Of a stretch of DNA of 40,480 nt, positions 1-8,524 are shown piece by piece. The DNA lies in the NCBI GenBank assembly GCA_963643035.1, contig CAVIKO010000019.1:1-40480 (forward strand), in the 5' to 3' direction. Made by a program: the position numbers and the translations under genes. The stretch is from UMGS1696 sp963643035. Its GTDB lineage: Bacteria; Bacillota; Clostridia; Oscillospirales; CAG-272. The notes beneath the pieces are model-generated. The model searched no databases. It worked only from the letters and a program-made list of their open reading frames with translations, and was not told the DNA's origin. The number at the start of each line of letters is the position of its first letter. Within the stretch, counting starts at the first letter, position 1.

Positions 1-491
1 AGGTTACGCTGCCCGGTGGATACCGATTCTTGGTCGATCGTGATCTTTTTACCTTTACAAAAGATCGGGTGACAACGGCAAACGAGGTGACCTTCTATCC
101 GACGGGAGAAGGAAGTTGGGAAAATGAGCGGTATTTTCTCACGCTCACACGCACGTCACGTGAAAATCAGGAAAAAAGAATAGATATGCGTGAAAATATT
201 TACAAAAAATCCATGCAAGAACGGATCGATTTTGCTAAAATAAAAGGCGTACTCCGTGTGAGGACGAGGACGGAGGGAGATACTATCCGGTATGGCGGTA
301 TGACGCGCCGTGTGAAGAAACTTTTCTCCGACCGAAAGCTGCCGCTTGCTGTCCGGGATACGCTGCCCATTCTTCTTGATGACGACGGCATTTTTTGGTT
401 GCCCGGATTCCCACTGCGGGACGGATTGAGCGTGTCGAACGATTTCGCAGCGGATGAGATTCTTCTCTGTTTGTGGGAAAAAGCATTCTGA
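1..491 (+). CDS. tilS: tRNA(Ile)-lysidine synthase TilS, C-terminal part (5' truncated by window edge)
   Basis: This is the 3' end of a gene that begins before the window; the reading frame is open from base 3 to the TGA at 489-491. TilS modifies the wobble cytidine of tRNA-Ile(CAU) to lysidine in the cytoplasm, so that the tRNA reads AUA. The N-terminal ATP-PPi-loop domain lies outside the window. What is visible is the C-terminal substrate-binding domain: a basic segment ending RTRTEGDTIRYGG, then KKLFSDRKLPLAVRD and GIFWLPGFPLRDGL, which is the typical TilS tail (EGD..RYGG, KKLF.DRK.P, RD.LP). The gene is followed by hpt and ftsH, the tilS-hpt-ftsH order conserved in Firmicutes, which supports the call. 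No start, promoter or catalytic P-loop can be judged from this window. Confidence 0.9.
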   Translation, partial: VTLPGGYRFLVDRDLFTFTKDRVTTANEVTFYPTGEGSWENERYFLTLTRTSRENQEKRIDMRENIYKKSMQERIDFAKIKGVLRVRTRTEGDTIRYGGMTRRVKKLFSDRKLPLAVRDTLPILLDDDGIFWLPGFPLRDGLSVSNDFAADEILLCLWEKAF

Positions 492-577
492 GAAAAATCT
501 CAATCGATATCAATTACAAGCGGTCGCATGTCCATCGGTTGATAGACACAGGCGAACGTTATTATAAAGGAGTTATC

Positions 578-1144
578 ATGGAGCGCAAGACTGTGTTGGA
601 CGCTGACATTGAAAAGGTTCTGATTTCTGCGGAGGAGCTGGATGCCCTGACGGATAAGATCGCAAGGGAAATTGACCGGGATTATCGGGATTCCGGCAAA
701 CGGCTGCTGCTGCTTGGCATTCTGAAAGGTAGTGTGGTCTTTATGGGAGATCTCATGAAGAAGCTGACCATTCCTGTGGAGATCGATTTCATGAAGGTAT
801 CCTCCTACGGCAAGGGCACTGAAACGAGCGGAAGAATCAAAATTTTACTCGATTTACACCGTCAGGATTTGTCCGAGCTTGATATCGTAATCGTGGAGGA
901 TATCATCGACAGCGGCAGAACGCTTTCTTATCTGGTGGATTATCTCCGCTTAGGCGGTGCGCACTCTGTCAAAACCTGTACACTGCTTGACAAACCGTCG
1001 CGCCGTCAGGTGGATTTCACGCCCGATTATACCGGACAGGTCATCCCGGATGAATTTGTGGTCGGCTACGGACTCGATTACGCGGAGCAGTATCGCGCGC
1101 TGCCGTATGTCGGCATTCTGAAACCGGAAATTTACAAGCAGTAA
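578..1144 (+). CDS. hpt: Hypoxanthine-guanine phosphoribosyltransferase
   Basis: Purine salvage enzyme that makes IMP or GMP from hypoxanthine or guanine and PRPP in the cytoplasm. The 188-residue length is normal for bacterial Hpt. The PRPP-binding signature is visible as VIVEDIIDSGRTL, with LLLGILKGSVVFMGDL near the N-terminus and a C-terminal FVVGYGLDYAEQYR, both typical of the family. I chose the ATG at 578 because AAAGGAG lies just upstream with good spacing and the protein then begins at the usual place (MERKTVLDADIEKVLIS). The frame stays open further 5' but has no ribosome site there. The gene starts 86 bases after tilS and ends 30 bases before ftsH, so the three are probably one transcript. 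Confidence 0.96.
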   Translation: MERKTVLDADIEKVLISAEELDALTDKIAREIDRDYRDSGKRLLLLGILKGSVVFMGDLMKKLTIPVEIDFMKVSSYGKGTETSGRIKILLDLHRQDLSELDIVIVEDIIDSGRTLSYLVDYLRLGGAHSVKTCTLLDKPSRRQVDFTPDYTGQVIPDEFVVGYGLDYAEQYRALPYVGILKPEIYKQ

Positions 1145-1174
1145 GGCGATGCCGAGGGTGAAGGGAGAGAATGC

Positions 1175-3235
1175 ATGAAAAACAGCTTTAAGATCGCCAT
1201 ATTCTATATCGTTTTGATCGGTATCCTGATTGTGGCGACCGCGTCCCTTTGGAACAGTGTGCCGACAGAATCGCTGCTCTACAGCCAGGTTGTCGATCTG
1301 TTCAAGAACGAGCAGGTGCGTGAATTCAAGGTGGACGAGGACAATACCCTGACCATGGTCGTTCGTGTCACGAACAAAGACGGTACAGAGGGGGAAGCGA
1401 CGCTCACATATCAGCTCAGTGATCTTGATATGTTCCGAGAGGATCTGGGGGAACTGATCGAAAAACAGCATGAGTCAGGAATCATCACCGCCTACGATTA
1501 TCCGCCACCGTACGAAATTCCGTGGTGGCTGTCGCTTCTGCCGTATATCGTCGTGATCGTTCTGTTTATCGCTATGTGGTTCTATGTCATGAATCAAGCG
1601 AACGGCGGAAAAGGAACCAAAATCAATTCGGTGGGCAGAGCAAAAGCAAAGCTCATCACTGCCGATACCGCCAAGGTCTATTTCAAGGATGTTGCAGGTG
1701 CTGATGAAGAAAAGGCGGAACTAGAAGAGGTTGTTGAGTTTCTGCGCAATCCGGATTACTTCACCAAGCTCGGCGCAAAAATACCGCACGGTGTGCTCCT
1801 CGTCGGACCTCCCGGCACCGGTAAAACGATGATCGCCAAGGCGGTCGCCGGAGAGGCGGGCGTACCGTTTTACTCCATTTCCGGCTCCGATTTCGTGGAA
1901 ATGTATGTCGGTGTCGGTGCGTCCCGTGTACGCGATCTGTTCGATACAGCAAAGAAAAATCCTGCCGCGATCATCTTCATTGACGAAATTGATGCGGTTG
2001 GTCGGCACAGAGGCGCCGGGCTGGGCGGCGGTCATGACGAACGTGAACAGACGTTGAACCAGATTCTCGTTGAGATGGACGGCTTTGGCACCAGTGAAGG
2101 CGTGATTGTAATGGCGGCGACCAACCGTCCGGATATTCTTGACCCTGCGCTTCTGCGTCCCGGCAGATTCGACCGACAGATCACCATGAACCCGCCGGAT
2201 GTCAAGGGCAGAGAGGAAATTCTCCGCGTCCACTCCCGCAACAAGCCGTTTGAAGCGGATGTGGATCTATCCGTGATTGCCAAAACCACCGTGGGCTTTA
2301 CGGGTGCCGAGCTTGCCAATCTCCTGAATGAAGCTGCGTTGCTTGCGGCGCGAAAAGGAAAGCACCTCATCGGTATGAACGATCTTGAGGAAGCAATGAT
2401 CAAGGTCATTGTCGGACCCGCCAAGAAGTCCCATGTTATCACCGATGCGGAACGGCGGCTCACCGCTTATCACGAGGCCGGTCACGCGATCACCACATGG
2501 GTGCGGCAGAAGGACGATCCCGTACACCAGATTTCGATTATTCCGAGTGGTAGGGCGGGCGGATATACGCTGTCCTTCCCGAAAGAGGATCGTTCGTATA
2601 TGTCCCGGTCATCCATGGAGGATGAGATTGTCACGTTGCTCGGTGGTCGTGTGTCGGAGATGTTGATTCTCGGTGATATTTCTACCGGGGCCTCCAACGA
2701 TATTCAGCGTGCGTCCAACATCGCCAGACAGATGGTTACGAAATATGGTATGTCCGACACACTTGGTCCGATTTTGTACGGCAGCGAATCCTCCAGCGAC
2801 GAGATCTTCCTCGGCAGGGATTTCAACCAGACGCGCAATTATTCCGAAGAGACCGCGTCCCTCATCGACAGCGAGATCAAGCGGATCGTTACCAAGGCGT
2901 ACAAGGATGCGGAAAGCATTTTGCGCGAGAATATGGACAGGCTCCACTTTGTGGCAGCGTACCTCATCAAGAACGAAATCATGGAAGAAGCGCAATTTGT
3001 ACGCGCCATGACGGAGCCGGATGTGACGCTGGACGAGTTGGAAGCAATGGTTGCAGAAAAGCGGCGTAAGAGCAAAGAAGAAAATGAAGCGCATGCTCGT
3101 CGTGTCCGCGAGGAGGAAGCCAAGCGCGAGGCACAGCGGCAGAAGAATGAATCTCACGACAGGCATTCCGTCTTCCCGCTTGAACACGGTGAACCGAAGG
3201 ATCCGCCGCAGAATACAGACAACAGAAACGAATAA
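1175..3235 (+). CDS. ftsH: ATP-dependent zinc metalloprotease FtsH
   Basis: Membrane-anchored hexameric AAA+ protease that degrades misassembled membrane proteins and short-lived regulators. The 686 residues contain two membrane segments (about residues 7-26 and 117-139) flanking a short extracytoplasmic domain; the AAA+ module with Walker A GPPGTGKT (211-218) and Walker B IIFIDEID (266-273); and the zinc-protease motif HEAGH (433-437). The start ATG is preceded by GAAGGGAGAGA. The C-terminal 60 or so residues (KRRKSKEENEAHARRVREEE and beyond) are highly charged and probably disordered, as is common in clostridial FtsH. It is the last gene of the tilS-hpt-ftsH group and is followed by a strong hairpin at 3247-3280. 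Confidence 0.97.
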   Translation: MKNSFKIAIFYIVLIGILIVATASLWNSVPTESLLYSQVVDLFKNEQVREFKVDEDNTLTMVVRVTNKDGTEGEATLTYQLSDLDMFREDLGELIEKQHESGIITAYDYPPPYEIPWWLSLLPYIVVIVLFIAMWFYVMNQANGGKGTKINSVGRAKAKLITADTAKVYFKDVAGADEEKAELEEVVEFLRNPDYFTKLGAKIPHGVLLVGPPGTGKTMIAKAVAGEAGVPFYSISGSDFVEMYVGVGASRVRDLFDTAKKNPAAIIFIDEIDAVGRHRGAGLGGGHDEREQTLNQILVEMDGFGTSEGVIVMAATNRPDILDPALLRPGRFDRQITMNPPDVKGREEILRVHSRNKPFEADVDLSVIAKTTVGFTGAELANLLNEAALLAARKGKHLIGMNDLEEAMIKVIVGPAKKSHVITDAERRLTAYHEAGHAITTWVRQKDDPVHQISIIPSGRAGGYTLSFPKEDRSYMSRSSMEDEIVTLLGGRVSEMLILGDISTGASNDIQRASNIARQMVTKYGMSDTLGPILYGSESSSDEIFLGRDFNQTRNYSEETASLIDSEIKRIVTKAYKDAESILRENMDRLHFVAAYLIKNEIMEEAQFVRAMTEPDVTLDELEAMVAEKRRKSKEENEAHARRVREEEAKREAQRQKNESHDRHSVFPLEHGEPKDPPQNTDNRNE

Positions 3236-3246
3236 CCGCTTATGCG

Positions 3247-3280
3247 AAAGAAAGGATACGTTTGCATGTATCCTTTCTTT
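3247..3280 (+). terminator. Hairpin terminator after ftsH
   Basis: A perfect 13-base inverted repeat (3247-3259 with 3268-3280) has an 8-base loop. The right arm ends in TTTCTTT and is followed by a T-rich stretch. It lies 12 bases after the ftsH stop, which fits an intrinsic terminator for tilS-hpt-ftsH. Confidence 0.8.
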
Positions 3281-3348
3281 CCATTTGTCTTTTCTTCTGT
3301 CCAATTGCGGAAATCGACAGTTTTTTGCGGGAATATTCATAGAAACCA

Positions 3349-3377
3349 TTGACAATGGCGGAAAAATCATGTACAAT
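3349..3377 (+). promoter_or_regulatory. Sigma-A type promoter for the isomerase gene
   Basis: TTGACA (3349-3354) and TACAAT (3372-3377) are separated by exactly 17 bases, 54 bases before the ATG at 3431. This near-consensus promoter makes the isomerase gene its own transcription unit. Confidence 0.8.
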
Positions 3378-3430
3378 ATGATAAACGCGTTTTCCCAAGT
3401 CTGATATACATGGAGAAAGGAAACAAACAT

Positions 3431-4234
3431 ATGAAATTTTCGGCAGCAGGCGGCTGGTTCGGCGGCGATTGGTACCAAAACGTCCGCACCGGCGCAAAAT
3501 ATGGTTTCAGCGCAGTAGAACAGCTTGGTTGGGCAGGACTTGATCTTGAAATGGCAAAGGCGACGCTTCAGGAAACCGGCGTTACTTCTACCTGTATCGT
3601 TATCCAGTCCGTGAAGAATCCGGAGTACAACCAGCTTATGGCATGGTCGCACGGTATGGTTTGGGAGGATACACGCAAGGCATTCATCGAATCCTTCCGT
3701 GAATCCATCGATACTGCCAAGCTCCTTGGTGTGCCGAACATCTGTGCAACAGTAGGCAACCGCAGAAGCGACGTTTCCTCTGAGGAGCAGTTCGATATCT
3801 GCGTCGCTACCTTAAAGGAGATGGCGCACATCGCTGAGGAAGAGGGCATCATGATCGTTGTGGAGCCGCTCAACATCCTTGTCAATCACATGGGTTACTA
3901 TCTCGTCACCACTGAAGATGCTGTCCGTATGATCAAGGCAATCGACAGCCCCAACTGCAAAATCCTGTTTGACATCTACCACCAGCAGATTTCCGAGGGC
4001 AATGTGATCCGCAACATCAAGGAAAACATCGATCTCATCGGGCATTTCCACATCGGCGACAATCCGGGCAGAAACGAACCTGGTACTGGTGAAATCAATT
4101 ATGAGAACGTATTCCGTGCAATCCGCGATACTGGATACGACAGATACCTCGCGTTTGAATGTGGGCGTACCGTACCGGTTCCGGAGCTGATGGTCAATAT
4201 GCACCGTCTGGTAGATCCCTTCAACGTTAAATAA
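3431..4234 (+). CDS. Sugar phosphate isomerase/epimerase, hydroxypyruvate isomerase-like
   Basis: Cytoplasmic TIM-barrel enzyme of the AP-endonuclease-2 superfamily, 267 residues. The C-terminal half closely follows the hydroxypyruvate isomerase (Hyi) pattern: VEPLN at 144-148, GYYLVTT, ILFDIYHQQISEG around 178-190, HFHIGDNPGRNEPGTGEINY at 205-224, and AFEC at 241-244. The likely metal-site residues are Glu145, Asp181, His207 and Glu243. Known members interconvert hydroxypyruvate and tartronate semialdehyde, but many relatives act on other sugars such as tagatose or psicose. The family is therefore firm and the substrate is not. I chose ATG 3431 because GGAGAAAGGAAAC precedes it; an upstream ATG at 3410 lies on top of that ribosome site. 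No kinase, dehydrogenase or transporter gene is nearby to reveal the pathway. It has its own promoter and terminator. Confidence 0.85.
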   Translation: MKFSAAGGWFGGDWYQNVRTGAKYGFSAVEQLGWAGLDLEMAKATLQETGVTSTCIVIQSVKNPEYNQLMAWSHGMVWEDTRKAFIESFRESIDTAKLLGVPNICATVGNRRSDVSSEEQFDICVATLKEMAHIAEEEGIMIVVEPLNILVNHMGYYLVTTEDAVRMIKAIDSPNCKILFDIYHQQISEGNVIRNIKENIDLIGHFHIGDNPGRNEPGTGEINYENVFRAIRDTGYDRYLAFECGRTVPVPELMVNMHRLVDPFNVK

Positions 4235-4254
4235 TTTGATCGTTTGAAACAAAC

Positions 4255-4301
4255 CGGAGGAGTTTTCGCAAAAAAAGCATGACTCCTCCGTGTCGTTTTT
4301 T
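4255..4301 (+). terminator. Intrinsic terminator between isomerase and transglutaminase genes
   Basis: The stem CGGAGGAGT (4255-4263) pairs with ACTCCTCCG (4282-4290) around an 18-base loop, and six T follow at 4296-4301. The right arm is also complementary to the GAGGAGGAG ribosome site of the next gene (about 4310-4318), so an alternative pairing is possible. Confidence 0.75.
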
Positions 4302-4321
4302 CGCTTTTTGAGGAGGAGCGC

Positions 4322-6133
4322 ATGAAAAAATGGTTCTGCACCGCATGCCTTACCGTTTTCTGCGCTCTCTTTCTATCCATTGCCGTTTATGCTGCGGATT
4401 TTTATACCATTTCGCCTTACGCGGAAACCATAAAAAACTACGAAAAAGCATATACCGCGATCTATACAGCACTGGAAAAACAACAGACCTATCTCGATAT
4501 CACGAAGTTGCATATTCGTGATTATGAGATCATACGCGTATTCGAGGATGTGTACAGAAACAGCCCCGAATTTTTCTATGTCCGCAACAAGCTCTACTAT
4601 CGTTATACAAAAGACGGCGACGTGACCTCACTGTCTTTCTCATATTCCATGGGAACCACCGCGCGCAAACAGGCGACCGACATATACCAAACGGAGATTT
4701 CGCGGATCGTTACGGAGACGGAAAGTCTGTGCGAAACGGATGTGGAAAAGGTGCTGTACGTGCACGATCTTCTCATTGCTTCCTTTTCCTATGATGAAAA
4801 CGAGGGCATTTTCGATGTGTATCACTTTCTGACTGAGAAAAAAGGTGTGTGTCAGGCGTATGCGCTCACCTATATGGCAATCTTGCGGGAGATGGACATT
4901 CCGTGCTTTCTCGTTACCAGCGATGAGATGAATCATTCGTGGAATCTTGTGTATCTGAACGGTGGGTGGTACCATGTGGATCTTACCTATGACGATCCGC
5001 GTCCGGATAGACCAGGCAGAGTGTTGCATGAGAATTTTCTCTTGTCCGATACGGCGATTGAAAACGCGGAGATACCGCATTACGCCTGGAGTAGCTCTGT
5101 CACATGCGACAGTGAGGCGTATGCGAATGGTATCTGGACAAAAACAAACAGCCGTATGGTGGTGATGGACGGCAGGTTTGTCTATATCCGCTCCGATCGG
5201 CGCAGCATCGAGCGTTCTGATCTTTCCGGAGACAACAATACGGTGTTGTTTTTATTCAAGGAGTATTGGTTTGTCGATCAAAAAAGCGGTGCGTATTGGA
5301 ACGATGTTTGCTCCGGACTTGCTGCGTATCAGGAGTACCTTTATTTCAACACGCCCAACTCCATATGGCGGCTCGATACCACAAACGGCGCAACAAATAT
5401 TATTTTGACCTTGAATGAGGCGGATCCCAATCGGAATCTATATGGCTTCGATATCTACAAAGGCAACATGGAGTATTTGGTCGGCGACGATCCGAATCGG
5501 GAAAAGACATCGTATTTGCGCCATCTCAAAATGTCCTATGCCACGGAGCAGATAGAAATGACGGTCGAAAATGTGTTCCTGCCGTTTACGGATGTGTCAC
5601 GCGTGTCTCCTTATTATGAAGCCATTGAGCTTGTCTATCAGAATGGTTGGATGATCGGATACAACGAAACAACCTTCTCTCCGAGCAGTGCCTTGACCCG
5701 TGCGCAGTTTGCAGCGATTTTGTACCGAGTGTCCGAAGCAAATTCCAACGCGACGCATACCCGTTATACGGATGTCTCACCCAAAGCGTGGTATGCTCGG
5801 TATATCGGCTGGGTTACGGAAGCAGGACTTATGCAGGGAACGGATAAGGATCAGTTTTCACCGGATCGGGAGGTAACACGTGAGGAAGCGTACACGGTAT
5901 TCGCGCAGTTTGCACTCTCCATCCTGGGCAGTGATACGGATACAACCGCAATCCCCTGCATCGATCGCGCTTCTATATCCCGGTACGCGCGCAACGGGGT
6001 GACATATTGCTATCATAAAGGACTTGTTGAAGAAAAATTTTCCTATGTCCTGTCCCCGCAAACGCCGCTGCAAAGAGGAGAGCTTGCGGAAATCTTGTAT
6101 CGTATCTACGCGACGGAGGAGGAAGCCGCATGA
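4322..6133 (+). CDS. Secreted transglutaminase-like protein with C-terminal SLH repeats
   Basis: The 603-residue protein is predicted to be exported and held on the cell wall. It starts with a Sec signal peptide (basic MKKW, hydrophobic core, cleavage probably after VYA at about residue 24). A transglutaminase-core domain follows with the Cys-His-Asp triad visible as KGVCQAY (Cys177), NHSWN (His205) and YHVDLTYDD (Asp220). A middle region of about 200 residues looks beta-rich, like the DUF5050 type of repeat, without a firm match. The end carries S-layer-homology repeats: FTDVS...YYEAIELVYQNGWMIG at about 420, YTDVSPKAWYARYIGWV at about 479, and a weaker third at about 540. These normally bind pyruvylated wall polymer. 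The start is supported by GAGGAGGAG 5 bases upstream. It overlaps the next gene by 4 bases (ATGA), so the two are translationally coupled. Substrate unknown; a protease or protein-crosslinking role is possible. Confidence 0.85.
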   Translation: MKKWFCTACLTVFCALFLSIAVYAADFYTISPYAETIKNYEKAYTAIYTALEKQQTYLDITKLHIRDYEIIRVFEDVYRNSPEFFYVRNKLYYRYTKDGDVTSLSFSYSMGTTARKQATDIYQTEISRIVTETESLCETDVEKVLYVHDLLIASFSYDENEGIFDVYHFLTEKKGVCQAYALTYMAILREMDIPCFLVTSDEMNHSWNLVYLNGGWYHVDLTYDDPRPDRPGRVLHENFLLSDTAIENAEIPHYAWSSSVTCDSEAYANGIWTKTNSRMVVMDGRFVYIRSDRRSIERSDLSGDNNTVLFLFKEYWFVDQKSGAYWNDVCSGLAAYQEYLYFNTPNSIWRLDTTNGATNIILTLNEADPNRNLYGFDIYKGNMEYLVGDDPNREKTSYLRHLKMSYATEQIEMTVENVFLPFTDVSRVSPYYEAIELVYQNGWMIGYNETTFSPSSALTRAQFAAILYRVSEANSNATHTRYTDVSPKAWYARYIGWVTEAGLMQGTDKDQFSPDREVTREEAYTVFAQFALSILGSDTDTTAIPCIDRASISRYARNGVTYCYHKGLVEEKFSYVLSPQTPLQRGELAEILYRIYATEEEAA

Positions 6134-7344
6134 CAAAATGTTCCCCTACATGCCGTATTCTACCACTATTGTGGCTCATTGTGCTGTTGCTTTCCGCTTG
6201 CCAACGTCAACCGGAGCGTATCCTGGATACCACCGCCCCCATTTCTGCGGAAAGTGAGCCGATGAACGGATTTTCCGCACCGTCCGGTACGCATACGGTT
6301 ACGTTTGCCTTTGTCAATGCCGGAAAAGCGGACTGTATTGTTTTGCTGGCGGACGAACAGCTTTACTGCATCGATACAGGGCTGGATACCTCTGTGGCGA
6401 ATATCGCTTTCTGTATAGGAAGTCTTGGAAAAAACTCCATCGACGGCGTGTTTTTCACTCATGGCGATCGTGATCATATCGGTGGGTATCCGGCATTGTC
6501 CGCGCTTTTTCCGGTGGCGCAGACCTATGCGCCGTGGTATGCGGAGGATCCGACTGTGTTTACCGCACTGGATGATGCGGTCACATTTTTACAAGCAGGT
6601 ACGTCGGTTCCGATCGGTGGAGAAGGACTGTATCTTGATGTGCTTGCACCGCTGTCACGGAATGCAGACGACAACAACAATTCGCTGATTTTACGGCTGA
6701 CAAGCGGGGAAACGACCATCTTGTTTACGGGTGACATGTGTGAGGTGGAGAGGGACGCGCTTCTTGCCGCCTATCCCGATATGCTTCATGCGACCGTCTG
6801 GAAGGCCCCGTATCATGGCAGAGACGGCAGTGTTACAAAAGAATTGTTGGATGCTGTGTCGCCACAGTATTCCTTTGTGTGTGCCAATCGTGATACCAAT
6901 CCGGATTCTGCCGCACCGGAGTGCATGGAACTGTTATCCGCAGGGAGTGCCGTATACTGCACAGAGGACGCAACGCTTGGTTGGAAGGTGACTGTATCTC
7001 CGAACGGTACGATTGCGGTAGAGGATCTGTGTCCGGCGGTAGAGAGCGATATTTCTCTTTCAATTGCAGAAATCAATCCGAAAAAGCAGAGGCTCACAAT
7101 TGTAAATACCGGAGAGTACGCGGATCTGTCCGGCTGTATCGTGGAGATCGCGCCGTCCGGCAGCCTGTACCGGATTCCGGATGGCACGATTCTCGAAAAA
7201 GGTACGTCTGTCACCATTGGTGCGCATCCGGCGGAGCTTATATGGCAGGCGGAGGATAAGCTGTTGCGCAAGAAGAAATCCGACACCATTACCATATACG
7301 ATCCAACTGGGTACCCGCTTGTCACAGCAGTATCCAATTCCTGA
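6130..7344 (+). CDS. Lipoprotein with ComEC-like metallo-beta-lactamase fold and C-terminal lamin-tail-like domain
   Basis: The 404-residue protein is predicted to be lipid-anchored outside the membrane. The signal peptide ends in the lipobox LLSAC with Cys24. A metallo-beta-lactamase domain of the ComEC/Rec2 type follows: FVNAGKADCIVLLADE, CIDTG, and the metal motif HGDRDHIGG (His111, Asp113, Asp115, His116), then LLFTGD-type and HGRDGS segments. This subfamily includes nucleases and phosphodiesterases. A free-standing ComEC-like hydrolase without competence membrane segments is probably an extracellular hydrolase of unknown substrate. Residues about 310-400 (ISLSIAEINPKKQRLTIVN, GCIVEI, IPDGTILEKGTSVTIG) look like a lamin-tail (LTD) beta-sandwich, often fused to secreted nucleases. 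This supports, but does not prove, action on extracellular DNA. Its start lies inside the stop of the SLH protein gene. Confidence 0.82.
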   Translation: MTKCSPTCRILPLLWLIVLLLSACQRQPERILDTTAPISAESEPMNGFSAPSGTHTVTFAFVNAGKADCIVLLADEQLYCIDTGLDTSVANIAFCIGSLGKNSIDGVFFTHGDRDHIGGYPALSALFPVAQTYAPWYAEDPTVFTALDDAVTFLQAGTSVPIGGEGLYLDVLAPLSRNADDNNNSLILRLTSGETTILFTGDMCEVERDALLAAYPDMLHATVWKAPYHGRDGSVTKELLDAVSPQYSFVCANRDTNPDSAAPECMELLSAGSAVYCTEDATLGWKVTVSPNGTIAVEDLCPAVESDISLSIAEINPKKQRLTIVNTGEYADLSGCIVEIAPSGSLYRIPDGTILEKGTSVTIGAHPAELIWQAEDKLLRKKKSDTITIYDPTGYPLVTAVSNS

Positions 7345-7346
7345 AA

Positions 7347-7378
7347 AAAAGAGCTGTCGTAGATACGGCAGCTCTTTT
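7347..7378 (+). terminator. Intrinsic terminator after the MBL lipoprotein gene
   Basis: AAAAGAGCTGTCG (7347-7359) pairs with CGGCAGCTCTTTT (7366-7378), with one G-U pair and a 6-base loop. It begins 3 bases after the stop codon. The A and T flanks make it potentially bidirectional, though the nearest minus-strand gene (7522) is read away from it only after its own stop. Confidence 0.85.
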
Positions 7379-7382
7379 GAGT

Positions 7383-7424
7383 TGGATAGATACTGAATAA
7401 AATTGTGATTTTACGTCAAAAAGC
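7383..7424. repeat. Fragment (single end) of a dispersed MITE-like repeat
   Basis: The stretch containing TACTGAATAA, TTGTGATTTTACGTC and AAAAAGC matches the end of the inverted-repeat element at 15621-15793 (CTGAATTCA, TTGATTTCGTGTC, AAAAAGC). Only one end is clear here. The rest of 7425-7521, between the convergent genes, holds nothing I can identify. Confidence 0.45.
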
Positions 7425-7521
7425 TACGATTTGATAACCTTCGAGGCAAACGAATTCAATCATAGGTGATTCTCTAAGCTTGTACCGAGAGAGAAACCTT
7501 ATCGATGCAAATCACTTGCGG

Positions 7522-8454
7522 CTACTTTCCTGTTTCCAGTGTGTCCACGATCCATTGTGCAATGCGCACGTGACCTGCCTTGTTCGGATGCGGATCCATA
7601 GCACTCATGTCCATGTCTGTTTCCGAAAGACCTTCCGGGTTGGTAACGTTTACATATGCACCATCCGTCCCGGAAAATGCTGCGTACACATCCACTACCC
7701 GATAGTTGGTACCGTTGTCACTGCCGTCTATGATGCACTCGTTCACAAGGGTACAGTAGGTGTCCGACAGTGTGGCAAGCCGGAGTGGCATTCCGTTGAT
7801 GTTCAATACAATCGGCGAATGCGCGTAGGGATTGTACAACGTCAGAAAGAGGATCTCCGCGTCCGGTGAAGCACCTCTCAGGTTTTCGATGATCTGCGGA
7901 ATGTCCGATTGTAATTGTGCAATTCCAGCGGCGCATTCCTCCGTAAAGATCCGGTACTGCTCGGCGATTCCGGCATCGTCGTAGGGAGCCGGATCGCTGT
8001 AGAGGTACTGGTAGTAGTCATACAGAAAACGCATACCGGGGCCGAGAATGTTGTTTGCACCGATGCTTATGGTGCAAAGCTCCATGGTGGACAGGACATC
8101 TGCCGGAACGGTACCGTCTGTCAATGAGGTGAGAAGTCCCGTAGAGGTTTGTCCGTCCACACCGTAATTGTATGCGGTGATAGGCGTACCGGAGCGTTCG
8201 AGCAGTCCCGCCGCTATGGTAGAATATCGCTCCTCAGCAGGGGAAGCGAGGCCGTAGCCGCGCGCGATGGAATCGCCGAGAGAAACATAGATTTTGGAAT
8301 TTCCATCACTCGTGGACGGCAGTGCGGATACTGCTTCCGTTGCTGTGTCCGTTTGCGTTTCAGTTTCCGGCAGGTTTGATTTGCCGCATCCGAAGAACAG
8401 CACAGAGCAGGTGACAAGGAGGACGGGCAGGATAGAATACCGATTTTGGATCAT
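7522..8454 (-). CDS. SGNH/GDSL-family hydrolase lipoprotein
   Basis: Predicted extracytoplasmic esterase or lipase-like hydrolase, 310 residues. The signal peptide ends in a lipobox (LFFGC, Cys23), followed by a Thr/Glu-rich linker. The SGNH blocks are visible: YVSLGDSIARGYG with nucleophile Ser62 (block I), NYGVDGQTS (block II), SIGANNIL (block III, GxN), and DPHPNKAGH near the end, which supplies the catalytic Asp-His pair (block V). I chose the ATG at 8454 because AAAAGGAG precedes it and the signal peptide then starts correctly; the frame is open further upstream but runs into trkH. It lies 70 bases downstream of trkH on the same strand, so it may be the last gene of that transcript. The substrate cannot be named; acyl groups on lipids or wall polymers are typical. 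Confidence 0.87.
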   Translation of the reverse strand: MIQNRYSILPVLLVTCSVLFFGCGKSNLPETETQTDTATEAVSALPSTSDGNSKIYVSLGDSIARGYGLASPAEERYSTIAAGLLERSGTPITAYNYGVDGQTSTGLLTSLTDGTVPADVLSTMELCTISIGANNILGPGMRFLYDYYQYLYSDPAPYDDAGIAEQYRIFTEECAAGIAQLQSDIPQIIENLRGASPDAEILFLTLYNPYAHSPIVLNINGMPLRLATLSDTYCTLVNECIIDGSDNGTNYRVVDVYAAFSGTDGAYVNVTNPEGLSETDMDMSAMDPHPNKAGHVRIAQWIVDTLETGK

Positions 8455-8524
8455 GGTTTTCTCCTTTTCAGACAAGGGGGATAGACGGATGTTTTCAAGG
8501 AAACGCTGCGGTTCGGAAGACCGA

